From Dyella terrae (GTDB taxonomy: Bacteria > Pseudomonadota > Gammaproteobacteria > Xanthomonadales > Rhodanobacteraceae), in contig NZ_CP089414.1 in assembly GCF_022394535.1 (NCBI RefSeq), positions 1,860,001 through 1,924,000 of the forward strand: a DNA stretch of 64,000 nt, read 5' to 3'. Below, piece after piece: positions 29,015 through 38,195 of the stretch. The position numbers and the translations under genes were made by a program. The notes beneath the pieces are model-generated. The model searched no databases, was not told where the DNA came from, and saw nothing but the letters and a program-made list of their open reading frames with translations. Positions within the stretch are counted from its first letter, which is position 1. Each line of letters opens with the position of its first letter.

Positions 29015-31192
29015 TCAGTGAGAGAAGTTCAGGTCGCCGCGATCCGCCGGCACCGACAGATGCGGCGCGCCGTCGAGCGTGAACGCTTGGCCGCCGCTGC
29101 CGTCGCGTAGATCAATATCTCCTGCAATGCCGAGAATGCGGCGACCCTGATACGAGAGCCCCTTGGCATCCAAAAGCAACACGCCGCCGGGTGTGTTGAA
29201 GGCGACGGTATCGGCGAAGTAATCAACGCGCTTTGAGCGGTACACCATGGCTTCGTTCGCTGTTAGGTGGTGGTGACCCTGCACGGTGTGTTCGACATGA
29301 CCGCCGACCGAACTGGTGTGATCGGCGGCAATCTTGTCGATACGGTGATTGCCCACGTCTTCCACCAAGTCTTTACCGACGTGGCGCGTTTGATTACGTG
29401 CAATTGTGAGGTTGTCGTCTTGCCCTATCGTGTGCTTGCGGTCATTGCCTACGGTTACTTGCTCGTCACGCGTCACGTTCTCGGTACGGTCGTGACCGAT
29501 GGCGATGGTTTCATCGTTAGCAACTTTTTCGTTGCGGTCGTTGCCGATGCGCGTGGTTTCGTTGTTTAATACTTCGACGTTGTGATCTTTCTGCGCATGC
29601 AGATAAATCTCTTCCTGTTGTGCTTCGTCGTCGAAGCGCAACTCATTGAATCCTTTTCCTTTATGGGTTTGCGTTTTCCACGTACTGCGCGTCTTGTAGC
29701 GCGGCAATTCGTACGGTGGCAGGTTGCCCGGATGATGCGTTCTGCCGGTGACAACGGGCTGGTCTATATCGCCTCCGAGAAATGAAACGATCACCTCGTG
29801 CCCGATGCGCGGTAGTGCTTGCATGCCGTACATGGTGCCCGCCCAACCCTGCGACACCCGCACCCAGCAGGAGCTGTGCTCGTCGCTTTTGCCCTCGCGA
29901 TCCCAGGGGAACTGAAGGCGCACGCGCCCGAAGCTATCTACAAAAATTTCTTCATTCGGTGGACCTACCACGGTGGCGATCAACGGCCCATCCATGCGCG
30001 GCTTGGGCCATAGCGGGGCTTTCCACTCGAACGCACGCGCGACAAACACGACGGTGTTGCTATAGGTGGTGGCACCTTCAGTAGCGTCTTCGCCTTGGCT
30101 GGGGTGTTGGGTCCCTTCGTGATGCATGCGCGCCACGAGCCAATCGCAATTCCACGCTTCGCGCGGATGACCCTCCAGGGTGTACGACGTGCCCGGCACG
30201 AGAAACGCGGCATCGCCCTCGCCAAAGGCTTGCGCGGCCTCGCGCCGCTCGGCGTTGAGGCGGGTACGCGTGAAGGGCTTGCCAACCTCATCCCTCTTGT
30301 AATCGGCGGGGTAGCGGTAGCGCTCGTAGTTCCCCCCAGATGCCCCGGCCGTGCTTGGCGCGGATGAGGCGTACTCGCTGGACACCTCGACGTCGGACGT
30401 GACTCGCCCCAATTTCGCCTCGGACGCGTACGGCGCCGCCTGATGCTCCAGATTATATTTGGCGTTCCAGAATGTGTACTCACGCCCCCGGGTACTCGTC
30501 GGGGCCATGCGCTGGCTGTAGCGGAATTTGCGCAGGCTGGGTTGATCGGCGGTGCCGCCGGCTTGCGGTTCGTAGATCAACGCGCCGCCCTTGGGCAGAC
30601 TCTGCGTGGTGTCGGTGAAGATCAGTTGATGCTGATTCGCTTCGTGCTCAATCGATAACACGATGCCTTCGTCGGCTGAAATTCTCTGCACAAAGGCCCA
30701 ATCACTCTCATTCCATTGGCACGCAAACTCGCGGGGCAGGTGCGGACCCGATAGGTTCCACTCCACACCCAACAGGCCGTGCTCCTTGAGCAGCACGCCG
30801 ATGATGTCGGGCACCGACAGTTGCTGAAATATTCTGCAATTGCTGCGTAGCGTGAGGCGGGCGAGCGCAGGTTCTAAGACCGCGCTATATCGCGTCCGGC
30901 GTGTGCCGCTATCCCCCTGGTCCCAGGCCGTGACGATGCCGTGGACATGTCGCACCACTTGGCCATCCCGCCAGATGGCAAAGTGTGCAGGCGCATCGAG
31001 TAACGCGGAGAAATCGACGTTATCGTCAAACGATGAAAGCTCGACGCTCAACCGGTAAGGCAACGGGGCGCCGTCATCGGATGGGAGCCCATCAGCCGAG
31101 AGGGATTCATCGAGCGAGAAGCTCACGACCTCAAAAGAGGTGGCTGAAGACGAAGGGGTGAAGGTGTAACGAACATCGGCACTACGGGACAT
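29015..31192 (-). CDS. vgrG: VgrG, type VI secretion system spike protein (orphan)
   Basis: The 725-aa protein carries the gp27-like N-domain (early ADVRYTFTPSS, WNESDWAFVQRISADEGI), the gp5/OB segment (IFVDSFGRVRLQFPWDREG, WVRVSQGWAG, MPRIGHEVIVSFLGGD-like region around residue 480) and a C-terminal needle of repeated xVGxD-type units (IGNDRNEKVANDETIAIGHD). The needle then continues into a DUF2345-like tail (TPGGVLLLDAKG). It forms the trimeric puncturing spike. No tss core genes are in the window. The coding DNA is visibly more AT-rich than the neighbours (about 50% GC in stretches such as 29401-29460). This suggests horizontal acquisition of a vgrG-effector-PAAR module. Confidence 0.93.
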   Translation of the reverse strand: MSRSADVRYTFTPSSSATSFEVVSFSLDESLSADGLPSDDGAPLPYRLSVELSSFDDNVDFSALLDAPAHFAIWRDGQVVRHVHGIVTAWDQGDSGTRRTRYSAVLEPALARLTLRSNCRIFQQLSVPDIIGVLLKEHGLLGVEWNLSGPHLPREFACQWNESDWAFVQRISADEGIVLSIEHEANQHQLIFTDTTQSLPKGGALIYEPQAGGTADQPSLRKFRYSQRMAPTSTRGREYTFWNAKYNLEHQAAPYASEAKLGRVTSDVEVSSEYASSAPSTAGASGGNYERYRYPADYKRDEVGKPFTRTRLNAERREAAQAFGEGDAAFLVPGTSYTLEGHPREAWNCDWLVARMHHEGTQHPSQGEDATEGATTYSNTVVFVARAFEWKAPLWPKPRMDGPLIATVVGPPNEEIFVDSFGRVRLQFPWDREGKSDEHSSCWVRVSQGWAGTMYGMQALPRIGHEVIVSFLGGDIDQPVVTGRTHHPGNLPPYELPRYKTRSTWKTQTHKGKGFNELRFDDEAQQEEIYLHAQKDHNVEVLNNETTRIGNDRNEKVANDETIAIGHDRTENVTRDEQVTVGNDRKHTIGQDDNLTIARNQTRHVGKDLVEDVGNHRIDKIAADHTSSVGGHVEHTVQGHHHLTANEAMVYRSKRVDYFADTVAFNTPGGVLLLDAKGLSYQGRRILGIAGDIDLRDGSGGQAFTLDGAPHLSVPADRGDLNFSH

Positions 31193-31870
31193 CGTGGAAC
31201 ATCCTCCGTGGCATGCGTTCGGGCCTGGCGATCCCGTCAGGTGGTATTTCTTCTGACGCTACCGACGCAGCAACAGCACCGTCCATCAGAACGATCTGAA
31301 ATTACCGCCCACCCCTCGTGTGCGCGATGCACAGGGGTTAGACACGCTGGCGAGTGGGCACTTGATCGTCTTTCATGCTGGACCATTGCAATGGTCCGCT
31401 CGACACCGATCCATCGTTTGTATAGCCCAAACTTGAGCGCGCCACGCAGGGCGGCCAAGAATCGATTCTTGCCCACGTCTGCCACAGCCAGTTCTACGCG
31501 CCATGCCTTGACATGTTCCTCGCGTCCCCTTGGCAAGCCTCACATTCCTCAGCATGTAGCTTTATACGTGGCGGAAAAACATGTCGCCCGAAACATCAGC
31601 ATCCATCTTCTTTTCGACGCCGGTCCGCCACGCAGGCAGTACCCATTGCAGAACAGACAGTGGCACGTGGAAACGCCATCAGATCTGATCCAATCAGAGT
31701 GATAGTTGCCTGTCACTGCCCGTCTTTGCCCGTTTTCTCTCCTCGTGAAAGGGAGCTTGGCTCAACGGTTGCTACCGCAGATAAAGAAAGGCCTCGTCTC
31801 ACGACGAGGCCAGGTCCCTCGATACATCGGGACCAAGGGCCGGCGGGGGGATGCCGGCCGAAGGGAACAC
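31193..31870. other. 678-bp gap between the T6SS module and the sugar locus, no assigned gene
   Basis: Open frames exist on both strands (for example 31237-31536 minus, 99 aa with KNRFLAALRGALKFGLYKRW) but none is recognisable or has a convincing ribosome site. Two perfect palindromes lie here: 18 bp at 31380-31397 (GGACCATTGCAATGGTCC) and 16 bp at 31456-31471 (CAAGAATCGATTCTTG). The right end holds the terminator of the GH36-like gene. This may be the decayed boundary of the T6SS island. Confidence 0.55.
31781..31811 (-). terminator. Rho-independent terminator of the GH36-like gene
   Basis: The perfect 9-bp stem GGCCTCGTC/GACGAGGCC (31790-31798, 31803-31811) is followed on the minus strand by TTTCTTTAT, about 60 bases past the stop. 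Confidence 0.88.
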
Positions 31871-33907
31871 TTAGTGCAATGCGTCCGGTACCAACTCCAG
31901 GTTCAACACCTGGAACGGCGCCAGCGTGATCGTGCTCGGCTGGTCTGCGTCGAAACTCAGCGCCGGCTTGCTCGCGTCTTCCTTCCACGGGCTGCGCGCA
32001 TGGAAGCGATGCGCCGCACCGGGCGGAAGCTCCATCTGCCGTGCCAGATCAATCACCGCCAGCTGTGGTTTGTCACTGGGATTGCGCAAGGTGAGGATCG
32101 CCTTGGTCGGCGTCCACGCGGCCCAGCCGTAGACGTCCAATCGCCCAGGGTCGCCACCGACCCAATGCACATCCTTGAGCACACCCGCGTTAGTGCGCGA
32201 CCAGCGTGCGGCTTCGGCGAGCACGTCCCAGTCCTGCGCGGAAAGCAGGTCCGGCGTGATGTACATCTCCTGCAGTTGCGTGCCGGTGCCAAAGTAGGAG
32301 CGCACTTCGTTGGCAAAGTCATGGTCTGGGTCGGCGTTGAGTCGACGGTTTTCCTTGGCGTAGATGATGCCGTGGAGCATCAGCGAGTTGAGCGGATACA
32401 GCGGCCCCTTCTCCACGATGTTGTGGTAAGTCTCGCGATCGCGATAGGTGATCCAGCGTTCACGCTTGCTGCCTACGCCGGCCAGGTCATCGTCTTCGCC
32501 GTCACGCCAGATCGAATCGGCGTAGCGCAGCCAGAACGGTGAGGCCATCGTCCCGGTGGTGAGGTTGATATACAGGTCCGGCTTAGCCACGCGCAGGTCG
32601 TCGATCAGCTGGATAGCCGCATCGAAGTCGCTACTGAAGCGGCTGCCCGGAAATACCTTGTCCGCGTTACCCGTGCCATCAAACTTGAACTGGTTGATGC
32701 CGTCGTTCTTTACCAGGCCCATTACCGCGTCGTGGAAGCGCTGGTAGTACTTGGGACCGGAGAGCGCGAGACCGCCATCGATGATTTCGTAGCCGGCGGC
32801 CTGCCCGTTCTTGACGCGCTCTTCCTTCGGCTTGCCGTAACCACCCCACGGGGACAGCCACATGCCGGGCGCAGCACCGTACTTGGCCGCCGCGTCGCGC
32901 AGCGGCGAGAAACCGTGCGGGAAGTCCTTGCTGAAATGCCAGCTACCGCTGCGATCGTCCCAGCCATCGTCGAACAGGTAGGAGTCGAGTGTCACGCCGC
33001 GTTTGACCTTCAGCTCTTCGCCGAAGGCATGAATGCGGTCCAATGCCTGTGCCTCGGTGTACGGCGTGAAATAGCCGATGTCGTACCACGAGTTGTAATG
33101 CAGGAAGGTGCGATACGGATGCGCGCGCTCGCGCTCGACATAGGTAAGGAAATCGCGGCGCAACTGGTTGTCATGCGTCACGCCGACTACGGCCGAATAC
33201 GTGATCGACTGCCCCTTGGGCAGCGGCAGGCCGCGTTCGATCCACAACTTTGCTTGCTTGCCATGCACTTCACTGGACGAGAGGGGATGCTCGAAGCCCA
33301 AGTAATCATGCCCCGCGACAATGGGCGAGCCCGGCACGACACCGACCACTTCCGCACCGTCTGCCTGCATCTGCAGCAAGGCGACCTTGCTGATGTTCTC
33401 GTCCTGCTTCAGCGCGGTGATGGTGACGATGGCACGAAGATAGTCCGAGCCTTCGCGCTGCACCCATTGCCAATCGATGCGAAAGCGACCGTCCGCATCA
33501 CCGAAGCTCGCCTGCACGGCGTTGCCGGGGGAACGCTCCGCGAGACGGGATGCCTTGGCGTTCGCCTTCAGCGTGCTGGCCTTGGATGCCGAGATCACCT
33601 TCAACTGCCCCACACCGATTTTGCTACCGTCCGCCATGGTCAACTCAATCGGTGCCGTCACCGGCAACGCCTGATGGTTCGGCTGATCCTCCACCACCAT
33701 GTCGGCCAGCGTGCCGTCGGCCATCTTCCATCGGGCGACAATGCTGTCATTGCCGAACTGATACGCGTCGCCCTGTTGCGAAAAGGCTGCCATATGCCCG
33801 TCCGCTGCACTTGCTGCGCCAGTCATCCCGGTCAGCAGCATGCATGCCAGCAATGTACGTGACCTGCCAATGAGCCGCTGAGTACGGCCACCTCCAATCC
33901 CTGCCAT
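31871..33907 (-). CDS. Secreted GH36-like glycosidase (alpha-galactosidase or alpha-N-acetylgalactosaminidase)
   Basis: The 678-aa protein has a signal peptide (RTLLACMLLTGMTGAASA), an N-terminal beta-sandwich and a TIM barrel of clan GH-D. The likely nucleophile is the Asp in FKFDGTG (codon 32680-32678), and the acid/base lies in the DSIWRDGEDDD segment. A C-terminal beta domain (YGWAAWTPTKAILTLRN) follows. ATG 33907 has GAGAGG upstream at good spacing; the GTG two codons earlier is less likely. It probably removes terminal alpha-Gal or alpha-GalNAc in the periplasm or outside the cell. The adjacent AgaS-like isomerase and tagatose-type kinase favour a galactosamine-containing substrate, but this is inference. 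Relatives of this kind may be mis-annotated. Confidence 0.75.
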   Translation of the reverse strand: MAGIGGGRTQRLIGRSRTLLACMLLTGMTGAASAADGHMAAFSQQGDAYQFGNDSIVARWKMADGTLADMVVEDQPNHQALPVTAPIELTMADGSKIGVGQLKVISASKASTLKANAKASRLAERSPGNAVQASFGDADGRFRIDWQWVQREGSDYLRAIVTITALKQDENISKVALLQMQADGAEVVGVVPGSPIVAGHDYLGFEHPLSSSEVHGKQAKLWIERGLPLPKGQSITYSAVVGVTHDNQLRRDFLTYVERERAHPYRTFLHYNSWYDIGYFTPYTEAQALDRIHAFGEELKVKRGVTLDSYLFDDGWDDRSGSWHFSKDFPHGFSPLRDAAAKYGAAPGMWLSPWGGYGKPKEERVKNGQAAGYEIIDGGLALSGPKYYQRFHDAVMGLVKNDGINQFKFDGTGNADKVFPGSRFSSDFDAAIQLIDDLRVAKPDLYINLTTGTMASPFWLRYADSIWRDGEDDDLAGVGSKRERWITYRDRETYHNIVEKGPLYPLNSLMLHGIIYAKENRRLNADPDHDFANEVRSYFGTGTQLQEMYITPDLLSAQDWDVLAEAARWSRTNAGVLKDVHWVGGDPGRLDVYGWAAWTPTKAILTLRNPSDKPQLAVIDLARQMELPPGAAHRFHARSPWKEDASKPALSFDADQPSTITLAPFQVLNLELVPDALH

Positions 33908-33966
33908 GTTCACACCTCTCTTCGTGCCCTAGCCCGCACCGCGCTATCGTTCGCGGCCAGCCCGGA

Positions 33967-33994
33967 TCAAAAAGCCGCGGCAGGTGCCGCGGCT
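33967..33994 (-). terminator. Rho-independent terminator of the second TonB receptor
   Basis: The 10-bp stem AGCCGCGGCA/TGCCGCGGCT (33973-33982, 33985-33994) is followed on the minus strand by TTTTGATC, 20 bases after the receptor stop. It would separate the receptor from the glycosidase transcript. Confidence 0.85.
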
Positions 33995-34014
33995 CGCGCG
34001 TGGGTCAAGCCCGA

Positions 34015-37000
34015 TCAGAACTTCTGCTGGTAACGCAGGTAGACATAACGACCAATGTCATACGACGCGTTGTAGTTATACGGCGTATCGCTGCCCGCAT
34101 AACCGCCGTAGATATACGACCCCTTGCGATTGAACACGTTGTTGGCGCCCAGCGAAATGGTGGCCTTCCACGGTGCCTTCCAATACACCTGGACATCGTC
34201 GAAGGTGACCGAGGCGATCTGTGTCATCGGCTCCGGACCCACGCCCGGGGCGTAGTAGTTGGGCAAGGTGCAGGGGAAGGCGGTGCGTGTATTCGGCGGC
34301 GGGAAGGCGCACGGCGCCTTCAGCGGCGAGAAGTAGCGCATGGTCCAGGTGGCGCCAAAGTCGCGCCATGCCCAATCCACCGAGAAGTTGCCGCGCAGGC
34401 GCCACACTGACATGGCCGTCTGGGACGACGCGATACCAGTGCCGTAGACCACCGCCGAACCTACTGTCGGCAGCATGTTGTAGCTGGTGACGTAGGTGCC
34501 GGAGAGGTTGAGCTTGAAGCGTCCGATCGCGTACTCGGGCAAGGCATAAGCGAGATTGAAATCGTAGCCGGACGTCTTCTCCCAGCCGGCGTTGGTTTCC
34601 AGGTTCATCAGGTTGATGATCTGCCCTGTGCCCGCCTGACGCTGGAACTGCGAGCAAGACGACTCGAGGCCGTACTGGTAGCAGTTGGCCAACACCTGGT
34701 CATTGGTGATGCCGGTGATCAGGTTGCGGATGTTGTAGCGCCAGTAGTCGACCGATGCGTTGAAACCCTGCAGCCAGGATGGGCTGTACACGAAGCCGAC
34801 CTGGCCGTTGTACGACGTCTCAGGTTGCAGATGCGGATTGCCGCCATTGAAGCTTTCCGTGACGCCAACTGCCTCAGGCGCGATCACCGGCTGCCCGGTG
34901 TTGTCGATCTGGCGGAAGTTCGTCGGCACACCGGCAACGCCGCCGTATCCCGTCTTGCAGCGCTGTGCAACCGTGGGGCTATAGCCGTACGTAGCTTGGC
35001 CGAACACCGCATCGCACGGATCGGTGAAGCCACCCGCGTTGTAGAGGCCCTGATAGAGATCGTTGACGGTGGGTGCGCGGAAGCCTGTGCCGTAGCTCGC
35101 ACGAACCAGCAGGTCGTCGAACGGTTGCCAGGTCAGCTTGAAGGATGCGTTGGTGGTGCTGCCGAAGTTGCTGTAGTCGGAATAGCGGAGCGCGGCATCC
35201 AGTGCGAGGCTCTTGGCACCGGGCAGATCCTTCAGGAACGGCGCGTTGACCTCGACATACGCCTCGTTCAAGGAGTAGCTGCCGTGATTGGGGCCCACCG
35301 CACCATCGGTCGAATTGCCGGCGGCGGCAAAGGCATCAGGCTCGTCATAACCCGACACGTTGCGATGGTCCACGCCGGTCGCAAAGGTGAACTGTCCGCC
35401 CGGCAAGGAGAACAGGTCACCGCCAAAGTCCGCTGATGCTGCCTTTTCCTCACTGCCATAGCGCTCGACGCTGTTGATCATCAGGTAGTCGAGCATTTGC
35501 TGGGTAACGTTGCCCAGCGGATTGAGCGGCACGCAGCCAGCGATCACGTTGCCCGGCGTGCCGCAACGCACGACGCCATCCGAACCGCGGAAGGATGGCC
35601 CCAGCGCGTTCGCCGCGTTCGGCAGGTTGAAATACCCCGTGCGCGTGTTCAGGCCGGTGATCTTGCTGTCGTAGTAGTTCACGTCCCAGTTGAACGTGTG
35701 CTCGCCCAGGCTAAACACGCCGTCCAGGCCCGCGCTGTAACGGGTGTTCTTGGGTTTGTTGTAGCTGTTGAACGTATCGCCAGCGATGCGGCGGTAGAAG
35801 TTCACGTCCTGCGGTGTTTGGCCGGGCTGGTTATAGGGGTTGTAATAGCTCTGCGCCGAAAGCACCGATGGGAAGTTGTCATGCCCGCCCATGCCGCTAT
35901 ACAAGGTGGCCGTACCCGCCGTGGCCGACTCGCTGTCCAGGTTGTAGCCCGCATTGAATCTGGCGGTGATGTTGTCGGTGATCTTGTAATGCGTATCCAG
36001 GTACAGGTTCTTGGTACGGTCGGCCGTGTGCAGCATGTATTGATGGCCGGCGTCCTTGTTGTACGTGTAATCACCGGGATTGATCACGTCGCCGTTCGGA
36101 CCGTAAGTCGGCTTGACCACCTGATGGTAGTCATTGAGATTGGACCCGTCGCCTCCCGGGCCGAGCACGATGGAATGCTGGCTACCATCGGGAAGGGTCG
36201 CGTTGGTGATCACAGGCTGATAGCCCACGTACGAGCGACCGTACAGGGGATGCTGATCCGTCCACGGGTAGCTGGAGAAACCGCGCGAGCTGGCCCACAC
36301 CGGCTCCTGGTTCTGGTACGAGGCGCTGAACACCACGCCCCAACGATCGGTGGTCTTGCCGAACGTCACGTCGTACTGGCTCTGCTCGCCATCACCGTGG
36401 GGCGCGTACATGCCGTTATAGGTGTTGAGCTCGACGCCGTTGAAATCCTTGCGCGTGATGATGTTGACCACGCCGGCGATGGCATCGGAGCCGTACACGG
36501 CGGATGCGCCGTTGGCGAGCACGTCGATGTGGTCGATGATCGCCGTGGGGATCACGTTGACGTTGGTGTAACCGCCATGGGCCGCGCCGATGCGCTGGCC
36601 ATCCAGCAGCACCAGCGTGCGTGGCGCACCCAGGCCACGCAGGTTGATGAACTGTCCGCCCTGATTCGGGCCAAGATCGCCAGGTGCCGACATGCTCAGG
36701 TCAGGTGTTGCGGCGGCCGAAACGTTCTGCAGAATCTGGCCGACAGTAGCAAAACCCTGTCGGTCGATATCGGCGCGACTGATGGTGATCACCGGTTGTG
36801 CATCCGCCACGTCGACGCTGCGAATGTTGGAGCCGGTCACCGTCACCTGCTGCAGCTGCTTGGCGTTCTTCTCGGATGCCTTGCCATCGTCCTGCTTTGC
36901 CTGCGACTTCGGCGACGCGTTGGTCGACGTGTCCGCCGGCGGTGTCGAAGATTGCGCCAGTGCGGCGCCACCCCAGGCCACGCCACCGACAGCCCATGCA

Positions 37001-37089
37001 AGGCGCATGGCGATCACCAGTGCATTGGCCTGCATCGCCCCCTCGCGATGGCCGTTACTACATGAAAAACCACCCTTCCGCGTATTCAT
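34015..37089 (-). CDS. TonB-dependent outer-membrane receptor of the sugar locus
   Basis: The start at 37089 follows a strong GGGGAGAG site; the longer open frame to 37350 lacks signal character. The 1024-aa product has a long-n-region signal peptide ending at GGAALAQ, then the plug (LQQVTVTGSNIRSVD, TLVLLDGQRIGA, VLANGASAVYGSDAIAGVV). A large barrel follows, ending in RYVYLRYQQKF with terminal Phe. It is a CirA/BtuB-style receptor used in Xanthomonadales for oligosaccharides. It lies between a secreted GH-D glycosidase and cytoplasmic sugar-catabolic genes on the same strand, so it probably imports the glycosidase product or its precursor. Confidence 0.92.
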   Translation of the reverse strand: MNTRKGGFSCSNGHREGAMQANALVIAMRLAWAVGGVAWGGAALAQSSTPPADTSTNASPKSQAKQDDGKASEKNAKQLQQVTVTGSNIRSVDVADAQPVITISRADIDRQGFATVGQILQNVSAAATPDLSMSAPGDLGPNQGGQFINLRGLGAPRTLVLLDGQRIGAAHGGYTNVNVIPTAIIDHIDVLANGASAVYGSDAIAGVVNIITRKDFNGVELNTYNGMYAPHGDGEQSQYDVTFGKTTDRWGVVFSASYQNQEPVWASSRGFSSYPWTDQHPLYGRSYVGYQPVITNATLPDGSQHSIVLGPGGDGSNLNDYHQVVKPTYGPNGDVINPGDYTYNKDAGHQYMLHTADRTKNLYLDTHYKITDNITARFNAGYNLDSESATAGTATLYSGMGGHDNFPSVLSAQSYYNPYNQPGQTPQDVNFYRRIAGDTFNSYNKPKNTRYSAGLDGVFSLGEHTFNWDVNYYDSKITGLNTRTGYFNLPNAANALGPSFRGSDGVVRCGTPGNVIAGCVPLNPLGNVTQQMLDYLMINSVERYGSEEKAASADFGGDLFSLPGGQFTFATGVDHRNVSGYDEPDAFAAAGNSTDGAVGPNHGSYSLNEAYVEVNAPFLKDLPGAKSLALDAALRYSDYSNFGSTTNASFKLTWQPFDDLLVRASYGTGFRAPTVNDLYQGLYNAGGFTDPCDAVFGQATYGYSPTVAQRCKTGYGGVAGVPTNFRQIDNTGQPVIAPEAVGVTESFNGGNPHLQPETSYNGQVGFVYSPSWLQGFNASVDYWRYNIRNLITGITNDQVLANCYQYGLESSCSQFQRQAGTGQIINLMNLETNAGWEKTSGYDFNLAYALPEYAIGRFKLNLSGTYVTSYNMLPTVGSAVVYGTGIASSQTAMSVWRLRGNFSVDWAWRDFGATWTMRYFSPLKAPCAFPPPNTRTAFPCTLPNYYAPGVGPEPMTQIASVTFDDVQVYWKAPWKATISLGANNVFNRKGSYIYGGYAGSDTPYNYNASYDIGRYVYLRYQQKF

Positions 37090-37246
37090 GAACACTCTCT
37101 CCCCGTGGTCTATGTCGTCGCACCGCATGAACTCCCCGTTCGTAGCGGTGCCTGAGATGACTGCCCATGGAGTCGGGCCCCATGGATTGGTTGGTGCGAA
37201 CAACTCTCCCTTTTGCCCGCGTGGCTTCAGCGCGCCACGCGCGCCA

Positions 37247-38195
37247 TCAAACGCTTGCTGTCGATACCGCGATGCGCTGAATTCGCACGTCAGGAAGCAG
37301 CGCCTGCACGACGCGCCGCTCCACGAAACCGGTTTCTTCACCCATGGCATTGGCTGCGCCGCACGCCACCGCGAGGCGCAGGGACTCGTCGAAGCTCAGG
37401 CCACGCTCGTGCGCAACGGCCAACCCCGCGAGGAAACAATCGCCCGAGCCCACCGCATTCGCGCTCTGTTTCAGCACGAGTCGGGCGTGCCATGTGCTTT
37501 CGCCGTCGAAGCCGAATGCGCCCTGCTCACCCAACGTAATCACGGGACGCAAAACGCCCCTCGCGTAGAGTTCGTGCAACAACGACGCCGCCTGTGCTTG
37601 CGTCTCCACCGGATGCCCGACCAGTTGCCCAGCCTCATCGCGGTTGGGCTTGATGACGCTGGGGCGCGCATCGGCCACATGGCGCAACGCTTCGCCGCTG
37701 GCATCCACCAGGCAGGTCATGCCGCTGCCGCTCGCCTGACGCACGATGCGTGCATAGGTGTCGCTCTCGAAACCGCGTGGCAGGCTACCGGTGAGTACCA
37801 GTGCATCGCTGTTGTCGAGTGCGCGCCCCAGCGTTCGGATCAGTTCATCGCGAGTAGCGGCACTGAGCATCGGGCCTGGATCGAGCACTTCGGTCATACG
37901 GCCGTCGCGCTCGCGCAGCGCCAGGCATTGGCGCAGGTCATCGCCGATTTCCACGCCATGGAACAACACGCCGCGCTCGCTCATCCGCCGCGCCACGAAG
38001 TTGCGATGCGTCGCGTCGATCAGGCCGACCAGTTGCACGGGCTCGCCCAGTGCGGCGATGGTCTGCGCCACGTGGACGCCCTTGCCGCCGGGGTAACTCT
38101 GCACAGCGTTCGCACGTTGCACGGTGCCGGGTTGCAGCGCATCGAGGGTCACCAACCGGTCGATCGCCGTATTGAATCCCCCCCACCGTAATCAC
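37247..38195 (-). pseudogene. PfkB-family sugar-phosphate kinase (tagatose-6-phosphate/1-phosphofructokinase-like), frameshifted at codons 4-6
   Basis: Translation should begin at GTG 38195, which overlaps the stop of the upstream kinase as GTGA. The frame reads MITVGG and is then thrown out by seven Gs (plus-strand Cs 38178-38184). The next frame carries the true N-terminus NTAIDRLVTL and the remaining PfkB domain: YPGGKGVHVAQTIAALG, VLTGSLPRGF, and the C-terminal AVGSGDCFLAGLAVAHERG with the catalytic Asp in GSGD. With six Gs the product is about 315 aa, normal for LacC/FruK-like kinases. It would phosphorylate tagatose-6-phosphate to the 1,6-bisphosphate before aldolase cleavage. A restart at the GTG at 38155 would lose the first beta strand. 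Confidence 0.8.

Noticed and set aside
31208..31702. 164-aa plus-strand ORF (and 99-aa minus-strand ORF at 31237-31536) between vgrG and the GH36-like gene
   Set aside because: No ribosome site, domain or plausible start. The minus-strand frame has some protein-like stretches but could not be tied to any family.
35497..37065. 522-aa plus-strand frame antisense to the second TonB receptor
   Set aside because: Same reason: long antisense frame caused by GC-rich codon use.
37090..37350. N-terminal extension of the second TonB receptor
   Set aside because: A strong ribosome site before 37089 and signal-peptide character only after it favour the shorter form.
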